DNA of 64,000 bases from Bryobacterales bacterium (GCA_003166865.1 PMUP01000041.1:220236-284235); one strand, 5' to 3'; numbered from the stretch's first letter, positions 46,081 through 55,209 are shown. A program made the numbers and translations. Notes: a model not told the origin generated them from the sequence alone.

Positions 46081-47817
46081 TCACTGGTAGATGACGTCGG
46101 TCTGAGTGAAGGAGCCGGCCACCACGCGGCCGCCGTCGAGCCCAGTTGCCGAGAAGCTCACCGGGTTCGCTTCGTTGAAAACAGTCAGTTGTCCGCTACC
46201 CTTCGGGAGTGCTTCCAACACATATGAAGGAATGGTGAACTGTTGCTCGACTACTGGAACGTTGCAAGCGAAACTGACGGTTTGCGGCACGACCCCGACC
46301 GGTGGCGACGTCATTGAGTTGCCACTGATGTACATGAAAGAGCCTGTAGCGCCTCCCGTCCAGGTGATTAGCTGCCCTTGAGACTCGGCGACTGTGGAGA
46401 TCGAACTCTTGTTCGTCCAAGTTACCGGGACCGGAAAGGTGATGGTCACTTTGAAGGGTCCGACCTTTTTTCCGCCGGGGCCTGTGAAAGTGTACGCAGT
46501 GCCGCCACCCAAAGGGCTGGTCAGAAGTGCATCGTACGATCCAACGGTCTTCGGCGGTTCGGTTAATTGCACCGAAAGGCTCCCTCCGGCCAGCCCGATC
46601 GAGGTTCCAGCATCCAAGCCGTTGACCGTCCCGGGAAGCCCGGAAATGTTCGCGGGCAGGCTTACGATGCAGTTTCCGAGCGAAAGATAGGATGAACCGC
46701 CGACAAACGATGCGCCAGTCGTGGAAGAGAACATCGCAGACGCGTACTCGAGGGTTTTAAACGACTGTGCTTCCGGGTTCGTATGGGAGACGTCGGAGTT
46801 CTGGGCTGGCTGGGTCCCCTGGAACAGGCTTAGAGTTCCCCCCTTGACAGTGCCCTGGCTGCCGGTTTGCGACAGTTCGGTCCCGTTGATTCCGTACAGC
46901 GCGTCACTGCACACGCCGTTGCCCGGGTTAACCGGAAGCGTCCCGAAATTGCTTGCAATGCCGTTCGCCACCACGACTATCGCATTCTCGCAGCCGGCCT
47001 GAAATCCAGAATCCCCCTCCTCCTCCCAGTTCAAGGCTTGCTGGAGATCGAGCGAGGAAGCGGACGCGGCGTCGTGGCCCTTCCCTTTGGCGGAGCGGAA
47101 TGCGGACGAGGCTCCCAACGACGGTACGGTCACATCGATCTGATCCTCTCCTGGAAACAGGGATCGCCCGGCATACAGGACGTCGGCTTTGACGCCGCCG
47201 ATGTAGACCGTAGCATTCTTGAGATTGTCCTGCTTCATCGGATAGGATCGATCATCATTGGCGGTATCGGCGCCCAAACCGGAACCCCACAGTATGATGG
47301 TCTGCCCGGGAGCAGCCGAGGCGGTGGGTGTAATGTCCTCGTACTGGAGGTTGGTCGCTTTTACCCCCCCGGCGCCAGTCAGATTTAACGTAAGTATCCC
47401 AAAAGCGCTTTTCGTGACAAGAAGGGGCGCCGACGTGGACCCCTTGTAGTTGACGGTGATGGTTCCGGAACCGGACGGCGTGGTGGAGGGAAGAACAGCG
47501 GCGACCTGCGTTGGGATCGCATAGTAAATCGCCGGGTTGGTGGTGACGCCGTTCACGATGACGGAGATGCTCATGCCGTTTAGAGTGGTAGGCAGGCCCG
47601 AACCAGCGCTGGTTTGAGTGACGAGCGGGACATCGTCGCACAGATGGCTGCCATAAATGACAAACAGGCTGGCGGGCGCAATGCCGTAACTGGGCAAGCC
47701 GGGCAGTTCGCCGCTAAAGTTGTTGATCACCGCGTTGACGACGGGTTGGGCCAGGGCTGCGGCTGGAAAAACGAGAGCTAAAACAGCTAGGGCATTCCGC
47801 GAAAACAGTTTCGACAT
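46081..47817 (-). CDS. Secreted TIGR03437-like protein
   Basis: 578 residues with signal peptide MSKLFSRNALAVLALVFPAAALA. Same TIGR03437-type N-terminal domain as the next gene (YGIAPASLFVIYGSHLC; GGVKADVLYAGRSLFPGEDQI), and a similar middle with VAESQGQLITWTGGA. It stops before the proline linker and C-terminal domain of the paralogue. GAGGAGAAACT precedes the ATG at 47817. The two genes are 64 bases apart and share blocks of near-identical sequence. Confidence 0.82.
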   Translation of the reverse strand: MSKLFSRNALAVLALVFPAAALAQPVVNAVINNFSGELPGLPSYGIAPASLFVIYGSHLCDDVPLVTQTSAGSGLPTTLNGMSISVIVNGVTTNPAIYYAIPTQVAAVLPSTTPSGSGTITVNYKGSTSAPLLVTKSAFGILTLNLTGAGGVKATNLQYEDITPTASAAPGQTIILWGSGLGADTANDDRSYPMKQDNLKNATVYIGGVKADVLYAGRSLFPGEDQIDVTVPSLGASSAFRSAKGKGHDAASASSLDLQQALNWEEEGDSGFQAGCENAIVVVANGIASNFGTLPVNPGNGVCSDALYGINGTELSQTGSQGTVKGGTLSLFQGTQPAQNSDVSHTNPEAQSFKTLEYASAMFSSTTGASFVGGSSYLSLGNCIVSLPANISGLPGTVNGLDAGTSIGLAGGSLSVQLTEPPKTVGSYDALLTSPLGGGTAYTFTGPGGKKVGPFKVTITFPVPVTWTNKSSISTVAESQGQLITWTGGATGSFMYISGNSMTSPPVGVVPQTVSFACNVPVVEQQFTIPSYVLEALPKGSGQLTVFNEANPVSFSATGLDGGRVVAGSFTQTDVIYQ

Positions 47818-47923
47818 AGTTTCTCCTCTGAGAGCCGGCAACAGGGGGTTGGACGATCTCCTATTGATGGTACGCGAGAATTGGGACGAAAGGGAGCGCT
47901 GAGGGGAGCCAAACTCGGGGCGG

Positions 47924-49771
47924 CTAGTCGCCGGTGACGGGCTCTTCGGCCAGGCGCGCAGCGCCGGACTCCTGATCCTTATACTGCAATTGGTACAGCT
48001 TCCAATAGATGCCGCGCATCGCGAGCAGCTCCTGGTGCGTGCCGATCTCGCGCAGCTTGCCTTTGTGCATGACGATGATGCGATCGGCGCGTTGGATGGT
48101 GGAGAGCCGATGCGCGATCACGATGGACGTTCGACCGACCACCAGGTGCTGCAGCGCCTCGCGGATGCGCAGCTCGGTTTCGGTGTCGACGCTGGACGTG
48201 GCTTCATCGAGAATGAGGAAGCGCGGGTTGTGAGCGAGCGCGCGGGCGAAGTTGATGAGCTGCTTCTGGCCGGTTGAATATCCAGCGCCGCGTTCGCGCA
48301 CGGGCTGATCGAAGCCTTCCGGCAGGCTCTGGACAAAGTCGAGCAGATTGAGGCGCGCGGCGGCTTCGGCCAATTCGCCGTCGGAGATGCCGGACGTGCC
48401 GAGGCGGATATTTTCGGCGATGGTGCCAGTAAACAGGTGCGGGTCCTGGAGGACGATGCCGAAGTTGCGCCGCAGATTTTCGAGATCGAACTCGCGAATA
48501 TCGATGCCGCCGATGCGGATGACGCCGCGCTGGGCCTCGTAAAACCGGAGCAAGAGGCTGGCGATGGTGGTTTTTCCGGCGCCGGTGTGGCCGACCACCG
48601 CGACGGTTTCGCCGGGCTGGATGTGGAAGCTGACGTCCGTCAACACCCAATCCTGGTCCTTGTAGGCGAACCACACGTGGTCGAATTCGACGGCGGCGGG
48701 CGAGCGCGGAAAAGCCACGGGTTGGGCGGGAGATTGAATCTGGGCGGGCGTGTCGAGAAGCTTGAACACGCGTTCGGCGGCGGCCATGGCCGATTGCATG
48801 ATGTTGTATTTTTCGCTCAGATCTTGAATGGGACGGAAGAATCGGAGGCCATATTGGAAGAAGGCCACCAGCACGCCGATCTGGATGCCGCCCCCGCGGA
48901 CTCGAAAGCCGCCATAGCCGAGCAGCATCGCGAGCGCCAACATACCTAGAAACTCTGCAATAGGATAAAACCATCCGTAGGCGATGATGGCGTCCTTGTA
49001 GGCTTCCATGTGGGCGCGATTGATGCTTTCAAACTCGCGGCGGCTGCGCGCCTCGCCATTGAAGAGCTGGAGGACGGCGATGCCGCCGATGTGTTCCTGC
49101 AAGTAGGAATTAATGCGCGCGATAGCCACGCGAATCCTGCGGTAGCTCTTTTGCACGGCGCGCCGGAACTGCATGGTGACCAGCACGACGAAGGGCGTCA
49201 CGGCGATCAGGAAGGCGGTCATGCCGGGGCTTAATGCGAGCATCGCGATAACGACGAAGCTGAGCATGAGCAGGTCGCCGAGGATCATGAGCAGACCGGA
49301 AGAGAACAGCTCGTTCAGCGCGTCGACGTCGGTGGTGATGCGCGTGACCATCCGGCCGACCGGGTTGTGGTCGTAGTAAGCGAGATCGAGTTTCTGGAGC
49401 TTGGTCATCATCTCGCGCCGCAGATCGAACATGGCTTTCTGGCCTACCCATTGCATGATGTACTGCTCACCGAAATCGCATAACATGCCGAACACCACGG
49501 CCAGCAGATACAGGAACGAAATCTGGGCAAGGCCGGTCCAGGGATTGCTGGACAGAAAAGGATCGAGAACGGTATGGGTGATTTTGCCGGACGGCGTGAG
49601 GTAGCGATCGACCGCCAAGGCGGTGAGCAGCGGGCCGACGACTTGCAGCAGGGCATTGAGAAGCAGCAATACCAGGGAGATGGCAACGGCTGCTTTATAG
49701 GGACGAATGTAGGTAAGCAGACGCCGCATGAGGCGCGCGTCGTAGGCTTTTCCTAAGACCTCTTCTTCCAC
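47924..49771 (-). CDS. ABC-type exporter, fused permease and ATPase (MsbA-like)
   Basis: 615 residues. N-terminal transmembrane domain of six helices (~20-320) and ATPase (~345-585) with Walker A GHTGAGKTT (~394-402), Q-loop VLQDPHLFTGTIAENI, signature YSTGQKQL (a variant of LSGGQ), Walker B RFLILDEATSSVD and the switch His in IAHRLSTI. This half-transporter works as a dimer and exports lipids, peptides or drugs. The altered signature Y-S-T-G-Q is found in a known subgroup of these exporters. Substrate unknown. Confidence 0.93.
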   Translation of the reverse strand: MEEEVLGKAYDARLMRRLLTYIRPYKAAVAISLVLLLLNALLQVVGPLLTALAVDRYLTPSGKITHTVLDPFLSSNPWTGLAQISFLYLLAVVFGMLCDFGEQYIMQWVGQKAMFDLRREMMTKLQKLDLAYYDHNPVGRMVTRITTDVDALNELFSSGLLMILGDLLMLSFVVIAMLALSPGMTAFLIAVTPFVVLVTMQFRRAVQKSYRRIRVAIARINSYLQEHIGGIAVLQLFNGEARSRREFESINRAHMEAYKDAIIAYGWFYPIAEFLGMLALAMLLGYGGFRVRGGGIQIGVLVAFFQYGLRFFRPIQDLSEKYNIMQSAMAAAERVFKLLDTPAQIQSPAQPVAFPRSPAAVEFDHVWFAYKDQDWVLTDVSFHIQPGETVAVVGHTGAGKTTIASLLLRFYEAQRGVIRIGGIDIREFDLENLRRNFGIVLQDPHLFTGTIAENIRLGTSGISDGELAEAAARLNLLDFVQSLPEGFDQPVRERGAGYSTGQKQLINFARALAHNPRFLILDEATSSVDTETELRIREALQHLVVGRTSIVIAHRLSTIQRADRIIVMHKGKLREIGTHQELLAMRGIYWKLYQLQYKDQESGAARLAEEPVTGD

Positions 49772-49847
49772 GTAATTTCAGTGTAACCCGCGGGATTCCG
49801 CTCCCTTCTGATGGCGGCTCGGTTCGTCGTGGATTGGTTGGGTTCGG

Positions 49848-50069
49848 TTACTTCTCGGGGAGCGGCGTCATATCGCCGATGTTTTCCAGCGTGCGGGGGG
49901 CCCATCCGAGATGTTCGGTATCCTTGGCTTCGTCCTGCGCAATTTCGGAAGCAGACAATGGCATGTTCGTGGATTTGTACTCGCTCAGCTTGCGCTCGCG
50001 ATCGTGAGTATGAGCTACATCGGAAAGGTCGTCAACGGCGGTGACACTGACATCTTCTTCCTTAGCCAT
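49848..50069 (-). CDS. Small hydrophilic protein
   Basis: 73 residues from the ATG at 50069, preceded by GAGGTG six bases away; a longer frame adds three residues. It is acidic and hydrophilic (AKEEDVSVTAVDDL, ASEIAQDEAKDTEHLGWAPR), with no signal or membrane segment. Downstream of the ketosynthase on the same strand, 36 bases apart. Function unknown. Confidence 0.55.
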   Translation of the reverse strand: MAKEEDVSVTAVDDLSDVAHTHDRERKLSEYKSTNMPLSASEIAQDEAKDTEHLGWAPRTLENIGDMTPLPEK

Positions 50070-50105
50070 GGAAAACACCTCATGCTGTTGACGCCGGTGG
50101 GAAGG

Positions 50106-51338
50106 TTAAGTTTCGACGCGGTGGAAGGCGAGGACGGCGTTCAAGCCTCCGAAGGCGAACGAATTCGAGAGCGCGAACTCGATGGCGGCGGGGCGGGCGA
50201 CGTTGGGGACCACATCGAGGTCGCAGGCCGGGTCGGGCTGGTTGAAATTGGCGGTGGGAGGCAGAATTCCATTTCGCAAGGCGAGCAACGTGGCGGCGGC
50301 CTCGATGGCGCCAGCCGCGCCGAGCGTATGGCCGTGCATGGACTTGGTGGAGCTCACCGCGAGCCGATCGGCGTACTCGCCAAAGACCTTGCGGATGGCC
50401 GTGGTTTCGGCGGCGTCGTTGGCCAGGGTCGCGGTGCCGTGCGCGTTGATGTAGCCGGTCTTGCTGGATACAAAACGGGAGGGTTCAACGCCGGCATCGG
50501 AAAGAGCGGCGCGCATGGCTCGGGCGGCGCCATCGGGCGAGGGCTGGGTGATATGGAAAGCGTCGGACGACATGCCAAAGCCGACGATTTCGCCGAGTAT
50601 CGAAGCTCCACGCGCGCGAGCGGCATCGAGGGGCTCCAGCACCAGCATCGCCGCGCCTTCGCCCAGGATGAGACCGCGGCGGTCCCTTGAAAACGGCCGG
50701 CAGGTGTCGGGCGAGACCACGCGCATGGCCTCCCAGGCCTTGAGAAATCCGAGGCTGAACACCGCTTCGCTGCCGCCCGTGATGGCCATTTCGGCGGCGC
50801 CGCTCCGCACCATCCAAAACGCCTGCCCGATGGCGTGATTGGAAGAGGAGCAGGCCGTGGAGATAGTGTAGGTTGGTCCGACCACGCCGGTCTCGAGCGA
50901 GATTCTACTGGCCGCGGCGTTTTCCATGGTGCGCGGAATGGTGAGGGGATTCACGCGGGGGATATTGTTGCGATACAGATTGACGAAGCCGTCATCCGCG
51001 GTGGTTTGTCCTCCGACGCAGGAGCCGGTGATGATGGCGGTTGATTCGCGTAACTCCTTCGTCCATTGGACGCCGGCGGCGGCAATGGCTTCGCGCGCGG
51101 CAATGACGCCGAACTGAGCAAAGCGATCGAGGAGGCCCAGCTCCTTGTCATCGAAGTATTGCGCGGGCGCGTAATTCCGCACTTCAGCGCCATTGGGAAA
51201 ACGGAGCAGGGTGCGGTCGACGGCTTCAAGAGGCGCGATCCCGGAACGTCCCGCTTTTAAGGCTTGCCAGAATTCGGCGGCGTTGTTACCTATCGCAGAA
51301 ATGACGCCGAGGCCAGTGACGGCGACGCGGCGAGGCAT
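50106..51338 (-). CDS. Beta-ketoacyl-[ACP] synthase (FabF-like)
   Basis: 410 residues, thiolase fold. Catalytic Cys163 in TISTACSSSNHA, His in INAHGTATLANDAAE and the second His in SSTKSMHGHTLGAAGA. It condenses acyl-ACP with malonyl-ACP. The gene starts 2 bases after the ACP stop and does not look like part of the usual fab cluster; with the ACP and NodB-like deacetylase it suggests a dedicated lipid or glycolipid pathway. That grouping is inference. Confidence 0.9.
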   Translation of the reverse strand: MPRRVAVTGLGVISAIGNNAAEFWQALKAGRSGIAPLEAVDRTLLRFPNGAEVRNYAPAQYFDDKELGLLDRFAQFGVIAAREAIAAAGVQWTKELRESTAIITGSCVGGQTTADDGFVNLYRNNIPRVNPLTIPRTMENAAASRISLETGVVGPTYTISTACSSSNHAIGQAFWMVRSGAAEMAITGGSEAVFSLGFLKAWEAMRVVSPDTCRPFSRDRRGLILGEGAAMLVLEPLDAARARGASILGEIVGFGMSSDAFHITQPSPDGAARAMRAALSDAGVEPSRFVSSKTGYINAHGTATLANDAAETTAIRKVFGEYADRLAVSSTKSMHGHTLGAAGAIEAAATLLALRNGILPPTANFNQPDPACDLDVVPNVARPAAIEFALSNSFAFGGLNAVLAFHRVET

Positions 51339-51340
51339 TG

Positions 51341-51613
51341 TCAGGCGCTGACCGGGGCCTGGTTCCCTTGGCCGCTCTCGAGCAGTTTGGCGATTCCGTC
51401 GATCACGTCGCGAACAGAGCGCAAGCTTTGCGCGGCCTCATCCGGGATATTGATGTTGAATTCGCTTTCGACGGCGAAGAGGATATTGATCCCATCCAGC
51501 GAGTCGATGCCAAGCTCCTGGAAGGTGCTGTCGGCTGTGATCTGCTCCTGGGGAAGATGCTGGGTCGCGGCAATGATGCTCCTGACTCGCGCGGTCAGTT
51601 CTTCGTGGGACAT
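51341..51613 (-). CDS. Acyl carrier protein
   Basis: 90 residues with the phosphopantetheine site Ser38 in ELGIDSLDGINILF and the usual acidic helix II. Carries acyl chains as thioesters. The N terminus overlaps the end of the deacetylase gene by 19 bases, and the ketosynthase follows 2 bases later; both are probably its partners. Not the housekeeping acpP by context. Confidence 0.9.
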   Translation of the reverse strand: MSHEELTARVRSIIAATQHLPQEQITADSTFQELGIDSLDGINILFAVESEFNINIPDEAAQSLRSVRDVIDGIAKLLESGQGNQAPVSA

Positions 51614-52320
51614 AGAATATCCGTCACCTTTTCAAAACGAAAGCCTTGCTCCATCAATTTTGGCAAAAGTTCGCGCACGGCTCGGAGCGTGACGCCGATG
51701 TCGGGGCGGTGCTGAAGAACTCGGCCATCATGCAAGCAGAGAATCGCACCGGGGGCCGCACCTTCGATGAGCCGCGAGACCACACTGGGCTTCTGCCGTT
51801 TCCAGTCTAGCGCAATGCTGCTCCACATCACGCCGGCGAGGCCCAGGCGCTGCTGGGCTTGACGCAGGCCGAACCAGCGCACGCCGTAGGGAGCGCGGAA
51901 ATAGCGGGGACGCTGGCCGGTGGCACGCTGGATGGATTCTTGCGCGGCGGCGAGTTCGCGATCGATAAAGCCAGGCGATTTGAGCGCCAGCAGGGGATGC
52001 GTGTCGGTGTGGTTCCCAATTTCATGCCCGGCCGCGACAATTTCGCGGGCAATTTCGGGCAAGCGGCGAACATTCGCGCCGATTTGAAAGAATGTGGCGG
52101 GTGCGCGATGGCCGGCAAGGATTTCGAGCAGCTCCGGAGTTGATTCGCTGGGCCCGTCGTCGAAAGTGAGCGCGATGGCCGGACGGACACCGGCTCCGCG
52201 ATGAACGGAGGGGGCGAGCAGCGAACAGGAGGGTACTCGAACGGCGTAAGCCAGCACGCCCGCTGACACGGCAGCGGCGCCGCCGAGGACGATTTCGATG
52301 CTGCCTGTGAGCGGAGGCAT
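51595..52320 (-). CDS. Polysaccharide deacetylase (NodB-like)
   Basis: 241 residues with an N-terminal hydrophobic segment. NodB homology domain: catalytic ALTFDDGPSE (~50-58), metal-binding HEIGNHTDTHP (~98-108), RAPYGVRWFG and the later CLHDGR. It removes N- or O-acetyl groups from cell-surface sugars. First gene of a three-gene overlap with an ACP and a ketosynthase, an unusual neighbourhood for this enzyme. Confidence 0.88.
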   Translation of the reverse strand: MPPLTGSIEIVLGGAAAVSAGVLAYAVRVPSCSLLAPSVHRGAGVRPAIALTFDDGPSESTPELLEILAGHRAPATFFQIGANVRRLPEIAREIVAAGHEIGNHTDTHPLLALKSPGFIDRELAAAQESIQRATGQRPRYFRAPYGVRWFGLRQAQQRLGLAGVMWSSIALDWKRQKPSVVSRLIEGAAPGAILCLHDGRVLQHRPDIGVTLRAVRELLPKLMEQGFRFEKVTDILCPTKN

Positions 52321-52341
52321 ATGGGAGCAGGGTAGCAGGCA

Positions 52342-52384
52342 GGGGGTGGGGGGTGGGTCGTGGGCGGTGGGTCGTGGGAAAAAC
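52342..52384 (+). repeat. G-rich inverted repeat, left arm
   Basis: Run of GGGTGGG and GGGTCGTGGG motifs ending GTGGGAAAAAC. Its reverse complement resembles 52655-52706, so the two arms bracket the four-helix-bundle gene in opposite orientation. Confidence 0.6.
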
Positions 52385-52385
52385 G

Positions 52386-52652
52386 CTAGGCGCAGCGGGA
52401 TTGAATGAAAGTTGAAAGCTGACGAACCAAGGACGTGAGGCGCTGGCGCACGTCTGGAATTTGCGGACTGCCTGGAAAATCAAGCTCCGCTGCGATTTCG
52501 AGCAAGGTATCCAATTCGTAAGCGGATCCGAGGGCGATTCTGGCGAATCGAGCGACCTCAGCGTAACTACCGCGGCCCTTCCCTTCGGCGATGTTGGCGG
52601 GAATCGAGACGGCTGCGCGCCGGATTTGACTGGTGAGTCCAAATGGTCCCAT
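52386..52652 (-). CDS. Truncated four-helix-bundle (S23/Avd-like) protein
   Basis: 88 residues from ATG 52652. It matches the conserved middle and end of the S23-type four-helix-bundle family: FGLTSQIRRAAVSIPANIAEGKGRGS, then a helix RIALGSAYELDTLLEIA and a final LTSLVRQL. The usual first helix (about 35 residues) is absent, and the frame upstream instead runs into the G-rich repeat (VGGGESGSGAWERQ). Family members include proteins inserted in 23S rRNA intervening sequences and the Avd protein of diversity-generating retroelements. Probably a non-functional remnant or a very short form. Confidence 0.65.
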   Translation of the reverse strand: MGPFGLTSQIRRAAVSIPANIAEGKGRGSYAEVARFARIALGSAYELDTLLEIAAELDFPGSPQIPDVRQRLTSLVRQLSTFIQSRCA

Positions 52653-52654
52653 TT

Positions 52655-52706
52655 GTCTTTCCCACGCCCCACTTCCCGACTCCCCACCACCCACCACCCA
52701 CCACCG
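52655..52706 (-). repeat. G-rich inverted repeat, right arm
   Basis: C-rich on the plus strand (CCCACCACCCACCACC); read on the minus strand it is GGTGGTGGGTGGTGGG... ending GTGGGAAAGAC, an imperfect match to the left arm at 52342-52384. It replaces the expected 5' end of the four-helix-bundle gene. Confidence 0.6.
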
Positions 52707-52709
52707 TTA

Positions 52710-53681
52710 CTAGGCGAGCAGGCCGCCATGCCCGAGGCAGGCGACTTCCCATCCGGACACCCGATAGCGGGCCAGCATGGGGGGCAGCATCAAGTCGACA
52801 ACATTGGGCTTGGCGGAGCGGAAGCAACCAGGCGCGGACATGACAGGGATATCGTCCTTGTAGCTCAGCAGAAACAGATTGCCAGGCTCAACTGGCGCAA
52901 GAAAGCGCTCCACCTGGCAGCCGGCGCGTATCATCGCGCGGCCGATCACGTCTTCCGGACCCGCTGGAGCGGTGGTGGACGCGATCAATACAACGGTAGG
53001 TTTGGCGCGCAGCAGATGCTGCAGGCTCCGTGCGACCGAGCCTTCCTCCTCGACCGAGGAGAGCACGAAGCTGGCGGCGGCTCCGAGCCGCTCGAGACGC
53101 TGGCGCATGATGTTTTCAAAGAGCTGGCGCGCGCGCTCTCCATTCGCCGGGTCCGTGTAGAGGACCGCAACGGCGGGAGAACGTATGGGCCGGGCCTGCA
53201 AGATTGGCCCGCGTTCCTTGACGATGGAAATGACGGCCTCCAGCTCCGGCTGGGCCACCGCGAAGGGAGCGCTCTTCACCGTCGCCACGCGATTGCCAGT
53301 GCGCGCATACGAAAAATTGGGAGCAGTGGCGATGGCCATGCTGACGGTACAGTTGATTTGCTTGAGCAGCTCGTCGTCCACCAAGACGCAACTCGCTTCA
53401 GTGGCGAATAGATTGGCTCTGCCTCCCGCGGCGAGACGGATTTCGAGCGTTCCACAGCCAATTTCGCTCGCGACCTGCATGACAGCGTCGTCCTCTCCTA
53501 CCTCTCCATCCTCGAGCTCGGTGACCCAGACTTCGTTCATGCCTTCGGTCTCGAGCATGCGAGCATCCTCTTCGCTGATCATATGGCCCTTGGCGAGCAA
53601 TTTCTTACCGCCCGCCCGAAAGATGGTACAGCAAAGAATTCTTCCTGTAGCTTGCTTGACGTCGATGGTCTGCGCCTTCAT
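52710..53681 (-). CDS. MoeA-like molybdopterin-binding domain protein
   Basis: 323 residues from ATG 53681 (a TTG at 53714 would add 11). N-terminal part: KQATGRILCCTIFRAGGKKLLAKGHMISEEDARML, as in MoeA-like proteins. C-terminal MoCF/molybdopterin-binding fold: VAVLYTDPANGERARQLFENIM, VVLIASTTAPAGPEDVIGRAMI and the SAPGC loop. Probably binds molybdopterin or a related nucleotide, but it is shorter than MoeA and not in a mo-gene cluster. A TATAAT at 53726-53731 (minus strand) is a likely -10 element. Confidence 0.72.
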   Translation of the reverse strand: MKAQTIDVKQATGRILCCTIFRAGGKKLLAKGHMISEEDARMLETEGMNEVWVTELEDGEVGEDDAVMQVASEIGCGTLEIRLAAGGRANLFATEASCVLVDDELLKQINCTVSMAIATAPNFSYARTGNRVATVKSAPFAVAQPELEAVISIVKERGPILQARPIRSPAVAVLYTDPANGERARQLFENIMRQRLERLGAAASFVLSSVEEEGSVARSLQHLLRAKPTVVLIASTTAPAGPEDVIGRAMIRAGCQVERFLAPVEPGNLFLLSYKDDIPVMSAPGCFRSAKPNVVDLMLPPMLARYRVSGWEVACLGHGGLLA

Positions 53682-53782
53682 ACGAATTTGCGATCCCTCC
53701 CCAACTTCTGCCAAGTATGCTTCAAATTATACACAGCCCAAGTGGAAAATCCAGGAAAAACTCTCATCAAACACGTTTTTTA

Positions 53783-53823
53783 TAAAAAAACTCGACGCGC
53801 GATCAAATCGCATTCAATCGCGC
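53783..53823 (-). terminator. Intrinsic terminator of the arginine operon
   Basis: On the minus strand GCGCGAT and ATCGCGC (7-bp stem, 13-base loop) are followed five bases later by seven T residues. The argA-like stop codon sits at the start of the hairpin. Confidence 0.75.
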
Positions 53824-54389
53824 CTGGGATGGGGCAGCTGCACGAGTTCGGCGGGGAACTCAAGCGATACTGGTACTAATGGATCAGGCTTAAGGGCTTT
53901 CATTACAGCGATTTCATCGCAGCACTCGAACTTCGGACAGGTGAGGCAGTCCTTCCAGACTTTGAGCGGAAGCAGGCCGCGGTCGACCTGGTGGAAGCCT
54001 AGCTTGAGAAAGAAATCAAACACATAAGTGAACGCGAATATTGCGTGCAGATCGTTGTGAATGGCTTCATTCTCCAGGGCTTCAATCAAAAGACGGCCGA
54101 TGCCGCTCTCCTTGCTACTGGGGGCGACCGCCAGGGACCTGACTTCTCCGGAGACAGGAGTATAGAAGTGGAGCGCGCCGCATCCGAGCAATCGCGGACC
54201 GGTATAAACAACCGTGAAATCGCGGATGTTTTCGGACATTTCGAATTCGGTTCGCGGCAACATGATGCCTTGAGCCGCGTAGCCGTTGATCAACTGGAGC
54301 AGTGCGGGAATGTCTCGTAGGGTGGCCTTGCGAATAATCTGGCGTTCTATATCTTCTAGTACTTCGACCGGCGAATCGGAACTAAGCAT
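53814..54389 (-). CDS. argA: GNAT acetyltransferase, probable N-acetylglutamate synthase
   Basis: 191 residues. GNAT fold: IIRKATLRDIPALLQLI at the start, acetyl-CoA loop region EVRSLAVAPSSKESGIGRLL (R/Q-x2-G-x-G/A pattern as S-G-I-G-R). The C-terminal Cys-rich segment VWKDCLTCPKFECCDE is typical of short-type bacterial N-acetylglutamate synthases. It would acetylate glutamate, the first arginine step. The ATG at 54389 lies inside the argB end with GGGAGTGG upstream; context in argC-argB-argA supports the role. Confidence 0.75.
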   Translation of the reverse strand: MLSSDSPVEVLEDIERQIIRKATLRDIPALLQLINGYAAQGIMLPRTEFEMSENIRDFTVVYTGPRLLGCGALHFYTPVSGEVRSLAVAPSSKESGIGRLLIEALENEAIHNDLHAIFAFTYVFDFFLKLGFHQVDRGLLPLKVWKDCLTCPKFECCDEIAVMKALKPDPLVPVSLEFPAELVQLPHPRRD

Positions 54390-55209
54390 GGTCCACTCCC
54401 TGACGGTCATGGCTCGGAAGAACGCGTGAAGCCCCCAGATGAGTAACCAGACGCGTGCCGATGGCATGGCCTGCCAGCAATTGGGCCACGATATCCGGAG
54501 CGGCGCCGGGCGCGATCACGACTTCGGCGATACCCGCTTCCAAAGCCTCAACAGCGGACTCGAGCTTGGCTCGCATGCCGCCGGCCGCGACGCCATTTTC
54601 GATAAGAAGGCGGCATTCATCCAAGCTCAAGGTCGAAAGGGCATGATTATCCTGGTCGCGGACCCCATCGACATCGGTTAAGAACAGAAGTTTGTCCACC
54701 TGTAGCGCTACCGCGACCGAAACCGCCATTTGATCGGCGTTGACGTTGTAGAAATGCCCTTGGCGATCGCCCGCCACGCAGGCCACCACCGGCAGATACT
54801 TAAATTCAATTAAGGTGTGCAGGAGCCGCGAATCGGAGCGCACGGGTTTTCCCACCAAGCCGAGCTCATCGCTGATGGGCCGCGCTTCGGTGAGAAGTGC
54901 ATCCATTCCGCTCAGCCCAACCGCGGGAGCGCCGCACGCGATAAACGCCGCCACCAATTCCTGATTCACTGAACCGGCCAACACTTTCAGCACGGCGTCC
55001 AAAACCTCGGGCGTAGTAACGCGCAGGCCGTTGATGAAGTGGCTCTCGACACCGCGGTCGGCCAGATAGCGCGTCATCTGCTTTCCGCCGCCGTGAACGA
55101 TGACGGCTTCGAGACCGTCGCGGAAGGCCCGGGCGATTTCCTCCGCAAGGCGGCGCCGCGATTCTGGCGTGTCGAGCAATGTGCCGCCGAGCTTGATGAG
55201 CGCCTTCAC
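54382..55209 (-). CDS. argB: Acetylglutamate kinase
   Basis: 275 residues of the amino-acid kinase family: IKLGGTLLDTPE at the N terminus, VHGGGKQMTRYLADRG (~40-55), NVNADQMAVSVA (~175) and the LLFLTDVDGV nucleotide-binding strand. Phosphorylates N-acetylglutamate, the second arginine step. Overlaps the argA-like start by 8 bases and begins 7 bases after argC. Confidence 0.94.
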   Translation of the reverse strand: MKALIKLGGTLLDTPESRRRLAEEIARAFRDGLEAVIVHGGGKQMTRYLADRGVESHFINGLRVTTPEVLDAVLKVLAGSVNQELVAAFIACGAPAVGLSGMDALLTEARPISDELGLVGKPVRSDSRLLHTLIEFKYLPVVACVAGDRQGHFYNVNADQMAVSVAVALQVDKLLFLTDVDGVRDQDNHALSTLSLDECRLLIENGVAAGGMRAKLESAVEALEAGIAEVVIAPGAAPDIVAQLLAGHAIGTRLVTHLGASRVLPSHDRQGVDHA

